A stretch of 64,000 bases of DNA from Gammaproteobacteria bacterium (GTDB lineage Bacteria > Pseudomonadota > Gammaproteobacteria > Steroidobacterales > Rariloculaceae): the NCBI GenBank assembly GCA_017577365.1, contig PKRJ01000003.1, forward strand, positions 1 through 64,000. The letters are read 5' to 3'. The translations under genes and the position numbers were made by a program. Each line of letters begins with the position of its first letter. Within the stretch, counting starts at the first letter, position 1. Positions 41,597 to 53,009 of this stretch are shown here, in pieces. Below the pieces are notes generated by a model. The model searched no databases. It was not told the origin of the DNA and saw nothing but the letters and a program-made list of their open reading frames with translations.

Positions 41597-42127
41597 TCAC
41601 CGGTAACCGACCGGTATCGCTGTCAACGCCAGGCGGATACGCGATCCCGGAGGCTCGTCCGTGATGATCGTGTGCCGGCGCCCGCGGTACTGATACGTGA
41701 CGCGGTAACCGTCGATATGCTCCTCGACGTGCCGCTCGTGAACCACGCGGCAACGCTCGACGGTCGTCGCCGTGGTTCCCGCGCGGCGCGCGGCCCGGTC
41801 CGCCGCGATCGCGCTGCCCGCGAGCGCGCCGGCGACCGTCAGCGCGTCGCGGCCGCTGCCGCCGCCGAACTGACGGCCGATCGCGCCGCCGACGATCGCG
41901 CCTGCGAGCGCGTGTCCGGCGACGCCGTAGCGCGGCTCCTGGGTGTACACGACCTCGTCCCAGCACTCCTGCCGCGGACGGGTGACGCTGACACGGCGCA
42001 CGATTGGATCGACGTCGACGACCTTCGCATAGACGTAGTCGACGGTGCCTCGATTGCCGTGCGCCGACGCCGTCGCCGCCGACAGCATCCCGAGCACGAC
42101 ACCGATCGTCTTCCATCTGCGCAACAT
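41597..42127 (-). CDS. Glycine-zipper 2TM outer-membrane protein
   Basis: A 176-residue exported protein related to the 17-kDa surface antigen/glycine-zipper family. The signal peptide is residues 1-22 (ATASAHG). The glycine zipper lies at about 68-110 (YGVAGHALAGAIVGGAIG followed by GGGSGRDALTVAGALAGSAIA). The C-terminal part is a small beta-rich region. AAGGAGGTGGACG precedes the ATG at 42127, a very strong ribosome-binding site. These proteins help stabilise the envelope, and the exact function is unknown. Confidence 0.83.
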   Translation of the reverse strand: MLRRWKTIGVVLGMLSAATASAHGNRGTVDYVYAKVVDVDPIVRRVSVTRPRQECWDEVVYTQEPRYGVAGHALAGAIVGGAIGRQFGGGSGRDALTVAGALAGSAIAADRAARRAGTTATTVERCRVVHERHVEEHIDGYRVTYQYRGRRHTIITDEPPGSRIRLALTAIPVGYR

Positions 42128-42213
42128 CGTCCACCTCCTTCGCAGGCCGGAACCTTCCTTCCGGCGTCGCGGACAACGTAAGGCGGACGCGATGAATCGA
42201 AGCTGAACCGGGA

Positions 42214-43026
42214 TTAGGCGCCGTCCTTGCCTTCGGCGGCCTTCTTCGCGGCTTGCCAGTACGCTTCGAGCTCGTCCAGCGAATGCGCGTCGAACGGCCG
42301 CCCGGACCTCTCGACGCACGCCTCGACGTAGCGGAAGCGCGTCTCGAAGCGACGATTCGCGCCGCGCGCGCTCTGCTCGGGATCGACGCCGAGATGGCGT
42401 GCGAGGTTCGCGAGCGCGAACAGCACGTCGCCGAGCTCCTCGGCCATGCGCGCCTGATCGCCCGACGCGATCGCCTCGTCGAGCTCGCGAAGCTCCTCGT
42501 CGATTTTCTCGCGCGGACCGCGCGCATTCGGCCAATCGAAACCCGCGCGCCCCGCGCGCTTGCCGAGCTTCACGGCGCGCGTGAGCGCCGGCAATCCGGG
42601 CGCGATGCCGTCGAGCAAGCTGCCTTCGTGTCCGCGCTCGCGCCGTTTCGACGCCTCCCACGCATCGGCGTGCCGGCCGGGCTCGATGCGCTCGCCGGCG
42701 AAAACGTGCGGATGGCGGCGCACCATCTTCTCGCAGATCCGCCGCGTCACGTCCGCGAACTCGAACGCGCCCTGCTCTTCCGCGATACGGGAGTGAAACA
42801 CGACTTGGAACAGAAGATCGCCGAGCTCGTCCTCGAGCGCGCCGAGATCGCCTCGCTCGATCGCGTCCGCGACCTCGTACGCCTCCTCGATCGTATACGG
42901 CGCGATCGTCTCGAACGTCTGCTCGAGATCCCACGGACAGCCGCGCCCGCGGTCGCGCAGCGTCGCCATGATCTCGAGGAGCCGCCGAATCTCGCCTTCG
43001 TCGGGCTTTCGGTCAGTCGCTGTCAT
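42214..43026 (-). CDS. mazG: Nucleoside triphosphate pyrophosphohydrolase MazG
   Basis: Hydrolyses NTPs and dNTPs to monophosphates, cleaning the nucleotide pool and lowering alarmone levels in E. coli. The 270-residue product has two MazG domains. The first carries CPWDLEQTFETIAPYTIEEA, with EExxEVADAI, and EDELGDLLFQVVFHSRIAEE. The second repeats the pattern (EKIDEELRELDEAI followed by MAEELGDVLFALANLARHLG). I start it at the ATG at 43026, which overlaps the end of the NUDIX gene by 14 bases, so the two are co-translated. Confidence 0.95.
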   Translation of the reverse strand: MTATDRKPDEGEIRRLLEIMATLRDRGRGCPWDLEQTFETIAPYTIEEAYEVADAIERGDLGALEDELGDLLFQVVFHSRIAEEQGAFEFADVTRRICEKMVRRHPHVFAGERIEPGRHADAWEASKRRERGHEGSLLDGIAPGLPALTRAVKLGKRAGRAGFDWPNARGPREKIDEELRELDEAIASGDQARMAEELGDVLFALANLARHLGVDPEQSARGANRRFETRFRYVEACVERSGRPFDAHSLDELEAYWQAAKKAAEGKDGA

Positions 43027-43681
43027 CGCAGAGGATATCCCTGAAGGTCTTGAGCATCGCGGCCGTCGCGCCCCAGATGCGATGGCCGCGGTACTCGAGC
43101 TCCCAAACGCGAAAACGTGTGCCGAGTCGCTCGCGGCTCGTGGCCTTGAGCGCACCCGGCGCGAGGATCACGTCGAGCGGAACGTCGAACACGGCCTCGA
43201 CCTCGGCGGGATCCGGTCGAGGACGGAACGTGGACGGCACGAATCCGACGACCGGCGTCACGGCGAATCCGGTGCCGGTCACGTGCTCCGGCAGCGTCCC
43301 CGCGACACGGACGATCTCGGGCGTAAGACCGATCTCCTCCCACGCCTCGCGCAGCGCCGCGGCGACGGCATCCGCGTCGTGCGCATCGACGCGGCCGCCG
43401 GGAAAGCTGATCTGCCCGGGATGATGCACGAGATGACGGGCGCGCTGCGTGAACAGCACGGTCCACCCGGCCGAGCCCTCGACGAGAGGAATCAGCACGG
43501 CCGCGTCGCGGGCCGGCCGCTCGAGAAGCGCACGAAACTCCGGCGTGACCGGACCCTCGGCATCGGCGAGAAGCCGCGTCGTCGGGTCGTCGGCCCACGC
43601 CACCCGCTTGAGCCGGCGCTCGATCAGATCGCGCACGGCCGCTGCGCCGGACGCCCGGCGACTCGAGCGGCCGTGTCGCAC
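43013..43681 (-). CDS. NUDIX hydrolase, CoA pyrophosphatase type
   Basis: A 222-residue NUDIX enzyme. The NUDIX box is GGRVDAHDADAVAAALREAW followed by EEIGL. The NuCoA motif precedes it (FTQRARHLVHHPGQISFPGG), as in NudL-type CoA pyrophosphatases, which cut CoA and its oxidised forms. The start is uncertain: a GTG at 43681 gives this length, and a GTG 15 codons further in (VRDLIERRL) is also possible. It follows fumC by ten bases and overlaps mazG, forming a fumC-NUDIX-mazG run on the minus strand. Confidence 0.85.
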   Translation of the reverse strand: MRHGRSSRRASGAAAVRDLIERRLKRVAWADDPTTRLLADAEGPVTPEFRALLERPARDAAVLIPLVEGSAGWTVLFTQRARHLVHHPGQISFPGGRVDAHDADAVAAALREAWEEIGLTPEIVRVAGTLPEHVTGTGFAVTPVVGFVPSTFRPRPDPAEVEAVFDVPLDVILAPGALKATSRERLGTRFRVWELEYRGHRIWGATAAMLKTFRDILCDDSD

Positions 43682-43691
43682 CCGAGCGTCA

Positions 43692-45074
43692 TCAGCCCTT
43701 GATGCCGCCCTTCGTGAGCTCGGCCGGATCGAGCAAGGCCGCGAGCCGCTCCGCCGGAAGGTCGGTATCTTCGGCGGCGACGTCGCGGATCGGGCGGCCT
43801 TCTTTGTACGCGCGCTTCGCGATCGCCGCGCCCTTCTCGTAGCCGATGACCGGATTCAGCGCGGTCACGAGAATCGGGTTCCGCTCGAGCGCCGCGCCGA
43901 GCCGCTCCGTGTTGACCGTGAAACCTTCGATCGCGGAGTCCGCGAGCACGCGCGCCGCGCTCGCGAGAAGCTCGATGCTCTGTATCAGATTGTGCGCGAC
44001 CACGGGCAGCATCACGTTCAGCTGGAAGTTGCCGGACTGCCCGGCGATGGTGATCGTCGCGTCGTTGCCGATGACCTGCGCCGCGACCATCGCGACCGCT
44101 TCCGGGATCACGGGGTTGACCTTGCCCGGCATGATGCTGCTTCCCGGCTGAAGCGCCGGCAGCGAGATCTCGCCGAGCCCAGCGAGCGGTCCGCTGTTCA
44201 TCCACCGAAGGTCGTTCGCGATCTTCATCAGGCTCACGGCCGTCGTCTTGAGCTGCCCGGAGAGCTCGACCGCGGTGTCCTGGCAGCTCAGCGCCTCGAA
44301 ATAGCTGTCGGCGGGCTTGAACGCGATGCCCGTCTTCGACGCGAGCGCTGCGGCGACCCGCACGCCGAACTCCGGATGCGCGTTGATCCCCGTGCCGACC
44401 GCCGTGCCGCCTTGCGCGAGCGCCGACAGCCGCGTCATCACGCCGGCGACGCGCTGATAATCGGCACGAATCTGCGCGGCCCAGCCGCCGAGCTCCTGGT
44501 CGAAGCGGACCGGCATCGCATCCATCAAGTGCGTTCGTCCGGTCTTCACGACCGACTCGAGGCTCTTGGCCTTCGCCTCGATCACGGTCGCGAGGTGGTT
44601 CAACGCCGGCAAGAGCTGCTCGGTCAGCCCGAGCGCGGCCGAGACGTGAATCGCCGTCGGCACGACGTCGTTGCTGCTCTGGCCCATGTTGACGTGGTCG
44701 TTCGGATGCACCGGACGGCCGAGGCGCTGCGAGGCCAGCCGCGCGATGACCTCGTTCGCGTTCATGTTCGAGCTCGTCCCGGAGCCCGTCTGGAACACGT
44801 CGACGGGGAAATGCTCCGCGTGGGCGCCGTTCGCGACCTCGAGCGCCGCGCTCTCGATCGCATCGGCCACGTCCGCGGGTAACAGCCCGAGCTCGCGATT
44901 CACGCGAGCGGCCGCCCACTTGATCAGGCCCAGCGAGCGGATGAAGCGTCCGGGCATCCGCAGCCCGCTGATCGGGAAATTCTGAACGGCGCGTTGCGTT
45001 TGAGCCCCCCACAGCGCGTTCGCCGGCACGGCGAGCTCGCCCATGCTGTCCTTTTCGATCCTGTGATCCGTCAT
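43692..45074 (-). CDS. fumC: Class II fumarate hydratase
   Basis: Interconverts fumarate and malate in the TCA cycle without an iron-sulfur cluster, so it tolerates oxygen. The 460-residue product has QTGSGTSSNMNANEVIA, the catalytic-site NMGQSSNDVVPTAIH, KTGRTHLMDAMP, and the superfamily signature GSSIMPGKVNPVIPE. I start it at the ATG of MTDHRIEKDSMGE (45074). The longer frame adds an unrelated leader. It is head to head with purB, a member of the same superfamily. Confidence 0.96.
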   Translation of the reverse strand: MTDHRIEKDSMGELAVPANALWGAQTQRAVQNFPISGLRMPGRFIRSLGLIKWAAARVNRELGLLPADVADAIESAALEVANGAHAEHFPVDVFQTGSGTSSNMNANEVIARLASQRLGRPVHPNDHVNMGQSSNDVVPTAIHVSAALGLTEQLLPALNHLATVIEAKAKSLESVVKTGRTHLMDAMPVRFDQELGGWAAQIRADYQRVAGVMTRLSALAQGGTAVGTGINAHPEFGVRVAAALASKTGIAFKPADSYFEALSCQDTAVELSGQLKTTAVSLMKIANDLRWMNSGPLAGLGEISLPALQPGSSIMPGKVNPVIPEAVAMVAAQVIGNDATITIAGQSGNFQLNVMLPVVAHNLIQSIELLASAARVLADSAIEGFTVNTERLGAALERNPILVTALNPVIGYEKGAAIAKRAYKEGRPIRDVAAEDTDLPAERLAALLDPAELTKGGIKG

Positions 45075-45167
45075 CCTTCGAGTCCTCAAGCTGCCGCGCG
45101 CGCCGAGCCCCGGCAACGAACCGTGCCGGGTCGGAGATCGCAAGCGAAGCGTGTATGATGCGCACTC

Positions 45168-45173
45168 CATAAT
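45168..45173 (+). promoter_or_regulatory. Possible -10 box for purB
   Basis: CATAAT lies 16 bases before the GTG at 45190 in the 115-base gap between fumC and purB. A second AT-rich hexamer (TATAGG, 45180) is closer still. Either would give a very short leader. Confidence 0.3.
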
Positions 45174-45189
45174 TCGTTGTATAGGCTCC

Positions 45190-46560
45190 GTGGATCTCAC
45201 GCCCCTCACCGCGTTGTCGCCGCTCGACGGCCGTTACGCGCCGAAGGCCGGCGCGCTTCGCCCGTATCTGTCGGAATACGCGCTGATCCGTTATCGGGTG
45301 CTCGTCGAGGTTCGTTGGCTGCAGTGCCTCGCGGACGAGCCGACGCTTTCCGATCCGCCGCCGCTCGAGGCGCCCGTCAAGGACGTGCTGAACAAGGTCG
45401 TCGACGAGTTCGGCTACGAGGATGCGCGGCGCGTCAAGGAGCTCGAGGCGGAGACGAACCACGACGTGAAGGCCGTCGAGTATTTCCTGCGTCAGAAGCT
45501 CGACGGGGTGTCGACGTCGGCCAAGAGCCTCGTTCCGTTCCTGCACTTCGCGGCGACTTCCGAGGACATCAACAACCTCGCGTACGCATTGATGCTTCGC
45601 GACGTTCGTCAGCACGTGCTGCTGCCGCAGATGCGCGCGCTGAAAGCGGACTTGCGCGTGCTCGCGCATCGCTACGCGGACCTGCCGATGCTCGCGCGCA
45701 CTCACGGCCAGCCCGCGTCGCCGACGACGCTCGGCAAGGAGCTCGCGAATTTCGTGCAGAGACTGAAGCGGCAGACGGAGCAGTTCGCCGCGGTCGATAC
45801 GCTCGGCAAGTTCAACGGCGCGGTCGGCAACTTCAACGCGCATACCGCCGCTTATCCCGATGCCGACTGGATCGCGATCTCCGAACGCTTCGTCGCGTCA
45901 CTGGGGCTCGTGCCGACGCGCTACACGACGCAGATCGAGCCGCACGATTGGATCGCCGAGTACTGCCAGGCGCTCGAGCGAATCAACACGGTCTTGATCG
46001 ATCTTTGCCGCGACGTCTGGGGATACGTCTCGCTAGGCTACTTCCGCTCGCGTTCCGTCGCGACCGAGGTCGGCTCGTCGACGATGCCGCACAAGGTCAA
46101 TCCGATCGACTTCGAGAACGCGGAAGGCAATCTCGGTGTCGCGAACGCCCTCCTCACGTTCTTGTCCGGCAAGCTGCCGATCTCCCGTTGGCAGCGCGAC
46201 CTCACGGACTCGACGGTGCTGCGCAATCTGGCTGTCGCCATCGGTCACGGCGTCATCGCTTACGACGCTTGCCACAAGGGGCTCGGTAAGCTCGATGCCG
46301 ATCCCGCGCGGATCGCGGCGGACCTCGACGACAGCTGGGAGGTGCTCGCCGAAGCCGTGCAGACCGTGATGCGGCGCCACGGGATCGCCGACGCTTACGA
46401 GCAGCTGAAGGCGCTGACTCGAGGCCGGCGCATCACGGCCGAGACGCTCCGCGAGTTCATCGCCGGAACCGACCTGCCCGCCGAAACCAAGGATCGACTG
46501 CTCGCGATGACACCGGCCGAGTACATCGGCCTCGCGGCGCGGCTCGCGCGCGACGCCTGA
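45190..46560 (+). CDS. purB: Adenylosuccinate lyase
   Basis: Catalyses two fumarate-releasing steps of purine synthesis (SAICAR to AICAR, and adenylosuccinate to AMP). The 456-residue product begins VDLTPLTALSPLDGRYAPK, matching the E. coli N terminus, which decides the GTG start at 45190. It has ATSEDINNLAYALM, ARTHGQPASPTTLGKELANF, and the signature GSSTMPHKVNPIDFENAEGN. The ribosome-binding site is weak. In relatives mnmA, hflD and purB are neighbours. Here a small gene, a NUDIX gene and mnmA follow. Confidence 0.96.
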   Translation: MDLTPLTALSPLDGRYAPKAGALRPYLSEYALIRYRVLVEVRWLQCLADEPTLSDPPPLEAPVKDVLNKVVDEFGYEDARRVKELEAETNHDVKAVEYFLRQKLDGVSTSAKSLVPFLHFAATSEDINNLAYALMLRDVRQHVLLPQMRALKADLRVLAHRYADLPMLARTHGQPASPTTLGKELANFVQRLKRQTEQFAAVDTLGKFNGAVGNFNAHTAAYPDADWIAISERFVASLGLVPTRYTTQIEPHDWIAEYCQALERINTVLIDLCRDVWGYVSLGYFRSRSVATEVGSSTMPHKVNPIDFENAEGNLGVANALLTFLSGKLPISRWQRDLTDSTVLRNLAVAIGHGVIAYDACHKGLGKLDADPARIAADLDDSWEVLAEAVQTVMRRHGIADAYEQLKALTRGRRITAETLREFIAGTDLPAETKDRLLAMTPAEYIGLAARLARDA

Positions 46561-46782
46561 AGGCATCGGGGAAACCCTCAAGAACTCGGCCGTACATCAG
46601 AAAAATCGAGCTGTTAGCGGCTCTTTCCGCTGCAAAACGTGACGTAGACCACAGCAATACAACGTACGTTCTCGAACACTGGCCAAGTCCGGACGACCGT
46701 CCCGATCCTTACGAGCGGCGTCGGCGAAAAAAGAACGATTCTCGAGCCGATGCTCGGCCATCGGCGAATGAGCTGAAAACGC

Positions 46783-47292
46783 ATGGCAGGGGTCACGGAA
46801 CAAACGAAACGGCGCGGACAGAGGCTCGTGCTCGCCTCGGTCGAGGACGTTCGTGCGGCAGTCGCTCAGGTGACCGCGCAAGCCAATCGGACGCTTGCGA
46901 TCCTGACGCACGATCTCGAGCCCGACGTCTACGACCACGACGAGTTTCTCGAGCCGCTGAAACGTTTCGTGCTCTCGAGGACCTTCGCCCGCGTCAGGGT
47001 CCTCATCGCCGATCCCGTGCGCGCAATGAAGGACGGCAACCGCTTCGTCGCGATGGGCAGACGGCTGAACAGCTATATCGAGTTCCGGCACGTGAAGCCG
47101 CAATACCGAAACCACCCGGAGGCCTTCTGCATCGCGGACGACCACGCGCTGGTCTATCGTGCGCGCGCCGAGAGCTGGGAGGGTGTGGCCGATACCTACG
47201 AGCCCGCCGTTGCACGCCGCTACCTCGAGGTCTTCGACGAGCTCTGGCACGCGTGCGAGATCGAGCCGGAACTACGGCAGCTTCACGTATAA
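46783..47292 (+). CDS. Conserved hypothetical protein (DUF7931-like)
   Basis: A 169-residue cytoplasmic protein with no signal peptide. It has a pattern reminiscent of a half phospholipase-D/nuclease-like fold: TLAILTHDLEPDVYDHDEF in the first half and RNHPEAFCIADDHALVYRARA later. I recall similar proteins beside NUDIX and mnmA genes in this part of the Gammaproteobacteria, with no assigned activity. The ATG at 46783 lacks a clear ribosome-binding site. Its stop codon overlaps the next start (TAATG), so it is coupled to the NUDIX gene. The 222 bases before it hold no other gene. Confidence 0.7.
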   Translation: MAGVTEQTKRRGQRLVLASVEDVRAAVAQVTAQANRTLAILTHDLEPDVYDHDEFLEPLKRFVLSRTFARVRVLIADPVRAMKDGNRFVAMGRRLNSYIEFRHVKPQYRNHPEAFCIADDHALVYRARAESWEGVADTYEPAVARRYLEVFDELWHACEIEPELRQLHV

Positions 47293-47801
47293 TGGCCGCA
47301 TTCCGGCCACGAATCGAACGAATGCCGCGCCGCATCGACGTCACCGTTGCCGCCGTCATCGAGCGTGACGACCGCTTCCTCCTCGTCGAGGAGAACGCGT
47401 GCGGGAAGATCGTCTTCAATCAGCCCGCCGGTCATCTCGAGCCCGACGAGTCGCTGCTCGACGCGGTCGTCCGAGAGACGCTCGAGGAAACGGGTTACCG
47501 ATTCGAGCCGCGTTACCTCGTCGGCATCTATCTTTGGAAAAACGAGGCGACCGGCGCATCGTTCCTGCGCGTGACCTTCACCGGCATCGCCTTGCCGCCG
47601 GCCGGCACGCCGTCGCTCGACGACGGCATCATCGCGGTGCACTGGCTGACCCGTAATCAGCTCCTCGGCATGCGTCATCAGCTCCGAAGCCCGATGGTGC
47701 TGCGGTCGATCGACGACTACCGCGCGGGAATCCGCTTTCCGCTCGACTGTCTGCAGACCCTCGATAACGTGTCGGCGCCATCGCGGGTCGCGCGCTCGTA
47801 G
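47292..47801 (+). CDS. nudJ: NUDIX hydrolase NudJ-like (thiamine pyrophosphate/HMP-PP phosphatase type)
   Basis: A 169-residue NUDIX enzyme. The core matches NudJ well: VTVAAVIERDDRFLLVEENA, FNQPAGHLEPDESLLDAVVR followed by ETLEETGY (the NUDIX box), and LRSPMVLRSIDDYRAGIRFPL near the end. NudJ acts on HMP-PP, thiamine pyrophosphate and nucleoside triphosphates in E. coli. The ATG at 47292 overlaps the preceding stop, and an internal ATG at 47322 (MPRRIDVTV) is an alternative that fits the family N terminus better. A TATAAT at 47288 could drive that shorter form. In E. coli nudJ also precedes mnmA. Confidence 0.88.
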   Translation: MAAFRPRIERMPRRIDVTVAAVIERDDRFLLVEENACGKIVFNQPAGHLEPDESLLDAVVRETLEETGYRFEPRYLVGIYLWKNEATGASFLRVTFTGIALPPAGTPSLDDGIIAVHWLTRNQLLGMRHQLRSPMVLRSIDDYRAGIRFPLDCLQTLDNVSAPSRVARS

Positions 47802-47846
47802 CGTTCACCCCGAGGCCCCCGCCCAGCCCCGCCCTCGCGGGTCCGG

Positions 47847-47852
47847 TACAAT
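47847..47852 (+). promoter_or_regulatory. Possible -10 box directly before mnmA
   Basis: TACAAT ends seven bases before the mnmA ATG (47860), with no clear Shine-Dalgarno in between. The arrangement resembles that in front of nfeD. Confidence 0.3.
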
Positions 47853-47859
47853 TCGCGGG

Positions 47860-49011
47860 ATGAGCAAAGGCACCGTCATCGTCGCATTGTCCGGCGGAGT
47901 CGACTCCGCGGTCGCCGCGTTGCTGCTGCGCGACGCGGGATACGCCGTCGAGTGCCTGCACATGACGAACTGGGACGACGATGACGGCTACTGCGACGCC
48001 GCCCGCGACTTCCACGACGCGCGCCGGGTCGCCGGCATCCTCGGCCTGCCTTTGCATCGCGTGAGCTTCGCGCAGGAGTATCGCGAACGCGTCTTCGCGC
48101 ATTTCGTCGCGGAGTCCGAGCGGGGCCGCACGCCCAATCCCGACGTGCTCTGCAATCGCGAGATCAAGTTCGGCGTCCTGCGCCGCTACGCCGAGCGGCT
48201 CGGCGGGCAGTGGCTCGCGACCGGTCACTACGCCCGCGTCGACACGTCGTCCGGCCGCCCGTATCTGTTGAAGGGCGTCGATCCGGGCAAGGACCAGAGC
48301 TATTTCCTGCACGCCGTCGCCGAGGACGATCTTCGCGACGTGCTGTTTCCGCTCGGCAAGCTCACGAAGCACGAGGTGCGCGAGATCGCTCGCGCCGCGA
48401 ACCTGCCGGTCGCGGAGAAGAAGGACAGCACGGGGATCTGCTTCATCGGCGAGCGTCCGTTCGGCGAATTCCTCGCGCGCTACGTCGCCGCGCGGCCCGG
48501 CACGATCCGCAGCGTCGACGGCGAGCCGGTCGGACGGCATCGGGGACTCGCGTTCTACACGCTCGGCCAGCGTCACGGGCTCGGCATCGGCGGCATCGCC
48601 GATCGGCCTGACGCGCCGTGGTATGTCGTCGGGAAGGACCTCGAGCGCAACGAGCTGATCGTCGCGCAAGGCGCGGACCACCCGGCCCTGTTCAGCGACG
48701 CGGCCTTTGCGACCGAGATGCATTGGATCAACGGGCCGCCCGCGTCGTGGCAGCCCGGTGCGGAGCTTCGTTGCTCGGCGAAGACCCGCTACCGCCAGCC
48801 GGACCAGCCGTGCACGGTCGTCGCCCGCGGCGGCGACGCGATCGACGTTCACTTCGATACCCCGCAGCGGGCCGTGACGCCCGGCCAGTACGTGGTGCTG
48901 TACGACGGCGAGCGCTGCTTGGGCGGCGCGACGATCGAACGTGCGAGGACGCGGTCGCGCGAAGCGCCGCTCCGAGCTTCCGAGTCGCTTCGCGCGTCCG
49001 CGACCGGCTGA
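47860..49011 (+). CDS. mnmA: tRNA-specific 2-thiouridylase
   Basis: Adds sulfur to U34 of tRNA-Lys, Glu and Gln in the wobble position. The 383-residue product has the PP-loop SGGVDS (11-16), catalytic Cys98 in NPDVLCNREIKF and the persulfide Cys194 in STGICFIGERPF, both in the expected places. A Thr/Ser/Arg tail ends the protein. It lies just after nudJ as in many Gammaproteobacteria, but hflD, usually next, is absent. Confidence 0.96.
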   Translation: MSKGTVIVALSGGVDSAVAALLLRDAGYAVECLHMTNWDDDDGYCDAARDFHDARRVAGILGLPLHRVSFAQEYRERVFAHFVAESERGRTPNPDVLCNREIKFGVLRRYAERLGGQWLATGHYARVDTSSGRPYLLKGVDPGKDQSYFLHAVAEDDLRDVLFPLGKLTKHEVREIARAANLPVAEKKDSTGICFIGERPFGEFLARYVAARPGTIRSVDGEPVGRHRGLAFYTLGQRHGLGIGGIADRPDAPWYVVGKDLERNELIVAQGADHPALFSDAAFATEMHWINGPPASWQPGAELRCSAKTRYRQPDQPCTVVARGGDAIDVHFDTPQRAVTPGQYVVLYDGERCLGGATIERARTRSREAPLRASESLRASATG

Positions 49012-49051
49012 CCGAGCTCGAAGCGGCCCCCAGGGCGCGTGTGCGCGCGCT

Positions 49052-49060
49052 TGGTATAAT
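49052..49060 (+). promoter_or_regulatory. Extended -10 promoter for acnA
   Basis: TGGTATAAT is a perfect extended -10 element 44 bases before the acnA ATG. The -35 region is poor, as is common with extended -10 promoters. Confidence 0.55.
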
Positions 49061-49104
49061 TCTGGCTTTCGCGTCTTCCACTCACTTCCCATCCGAGGTT
49101 CGCG

Positions 49105-51759
<2,655 letters not shown>

Positions 51760-51782
51760 GGATCGGTCCGACGAGACGAAGG

Positions 51783-51860
51783 GTCCGGGACAACGGCACC
51801 CCGGACTCTTTCTCGAAAGCCGAGAAAGGGGAAGCCCGTTCCCGCGAACGGGCTCTTCCC
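51783..51860 (+). terminator. Three consecutive hairpins after acnA
   Basis: Hairpin 1 is GTCCGGG (51783-51789) with CCCGGAC (51800-51806), followed by TCTTTCTC. Hairpin 2 is CTTTCTCG (51808-51815) with CGAGAAAG (51821-51828). Hairpin 3 is AGCCCGTTC (51833-51841) with GAACGGGCT (51846-51854), a 4-base loop, and a pyrimidine-rich run (CTTCCC) after it. Hairpin 2 uses the pyrimidine tail of hairpin 1. Together they look like a strong composite terminator between acnA and the DUF2333 gene. Confidence 0.75.
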
Positions 51861-51973
51861 TTCCGGCCCATTCTCCTGCCGCCCCGTTCCTCGCCGGTTC
51901 GACTTCGGCCGCGGGGATATGCGACATTGCGCACTCGACGAGCGGCGGACGTGTAGTCCCTGGAGAGACCACG

Positions 51974-52990
51974 ATGACCCGCGAATGGCTTGACGGCTGG
52001 ACCGAGCCCGGCTCGGCGAAGCGGACGATCCTGACCGTCGTCGGCGCCGCGCTGGGCGTGCTGGTTCTGATCTGGCTCGCGCTCGGCTGGTACTGGTCAC
52101 GCGAGCCAGAGGCGTTCTGGGTCGAAGAGACGCCGCCGGACCGCACGGACCCCGTCATCGGCTACTCGACGGTCAGCACGCTGGTTCGAACCGTCGAGTG
52201 GCTGCTGGAGAAGCCCGGCGGCTACTTGAGCAACGACATCGCGCCCCCGAGCGTGTTCCTCGACAACATGCCGAACTTCGAGTACGGCGTGCTCGTGCAG
52301 TGCCGCGATCTCGCGCGCGTGCTGCGTAACGATTACAGCCGCTCGCAATCGCAATCGCTCGAGGACCGCGATCTGGCGATCGCCGAGCCCGCGCTCAATT
52401 TCTCGAACGACTCCTGGATCTTCCCGACGACCGAAAGCAAGTACCGCGAGGCGCTCGCCGCGTTGCGCAGCTTCGAGCGCCGATTGATCGACTCGAATCC
52501 GGCCGACGCGCGCTTCTACGCCCGCGCCGACAACCTGCGCGAATGGCTGGCGGTCGTCGAGCGCCGGCTCGGCAACCTGTCTCAACGGCTCTCGGCGAGC
52601 GTCGGCCAGAGGCGCGTCAACGTCGATTTGGCCGGCTCGCCGCCGACGGCGGGCACCTCGCCGCTCGGCGAGAACGTTCCGGTCAGGACGCCGTGGCTCG
52701 AGATCGACGACGTCTTCTACGAGGCGCGCGGCACCGCGTGGGCGCTGCTGCACTTCATGCGCGCCGCGCAGTTCGATTTTCACGCCGTCCTCGAGGACAA
52801 AAACGCCGTCGTGAGCCTGAGACAGATCATCCGCGAGCTCGAAGGCGCCCTCGAGCCGCTTTCGAGCCCGATCGTGCTGAACGGCAGCGGATTCGGGATC
52901 TTCGCCAATCACTCGCTCGTGCTCGCCTCGTACATTTCGCGGGCGCACTCCGCGGTGATCGATCTCCGCGAGCTGCTCGCGCAGGGCTGA
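51974..52990 (+). CDS. DUF2333 family membrane protein
   Basis: A 338-residue protein with one N-terminal transmembrane segment (about 20-42) and a large periplasmic helical domain. Family features are ERTVEWLLEKPGGYLSND-like (here VRTVEWLLEKPGGYLSND), PNFEYGVLVQCRDLARVLRN and a late HFMRAAQFDFHAVLEDKNA. GGAGAG precedes the ATG at 51974. No function is known to me. It is common in Gammaproteobacteria as a single-copy gene. Confidence 0.87.
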   Translation: MTREWLDGWTEPGSAKRTILTVVGAALGVLVLIWLALGWYWSREPEAFWVEETPPDRTDPVIGYSTVSTLVRTVEWLLEKPGGYLSNDIAPPSVFLDNMPNFEYGVLVQCRDLARVLRNDYSRSQSQSLEDRDLAIAEPALNFSNDSWIFPTTESKYREALAALRSFERRLIDSNPADARFYARADNLREWLAVVERRLGNLSQRLSASVGQRRVNVDLAGSPPTAGTSPLGENVPVRTPWLEIDDVFYEARGTAWALLHFMRAAQFDFHAVLEDKNAVVSLRQIIRELEGALEPLSSPIVLNGSGFGIFANHSLVLASYISRAHSAVIDLRELLAQG

Positions 52991-53009
52991 CGCGCGCGGC
53001 GCCGCGGCC

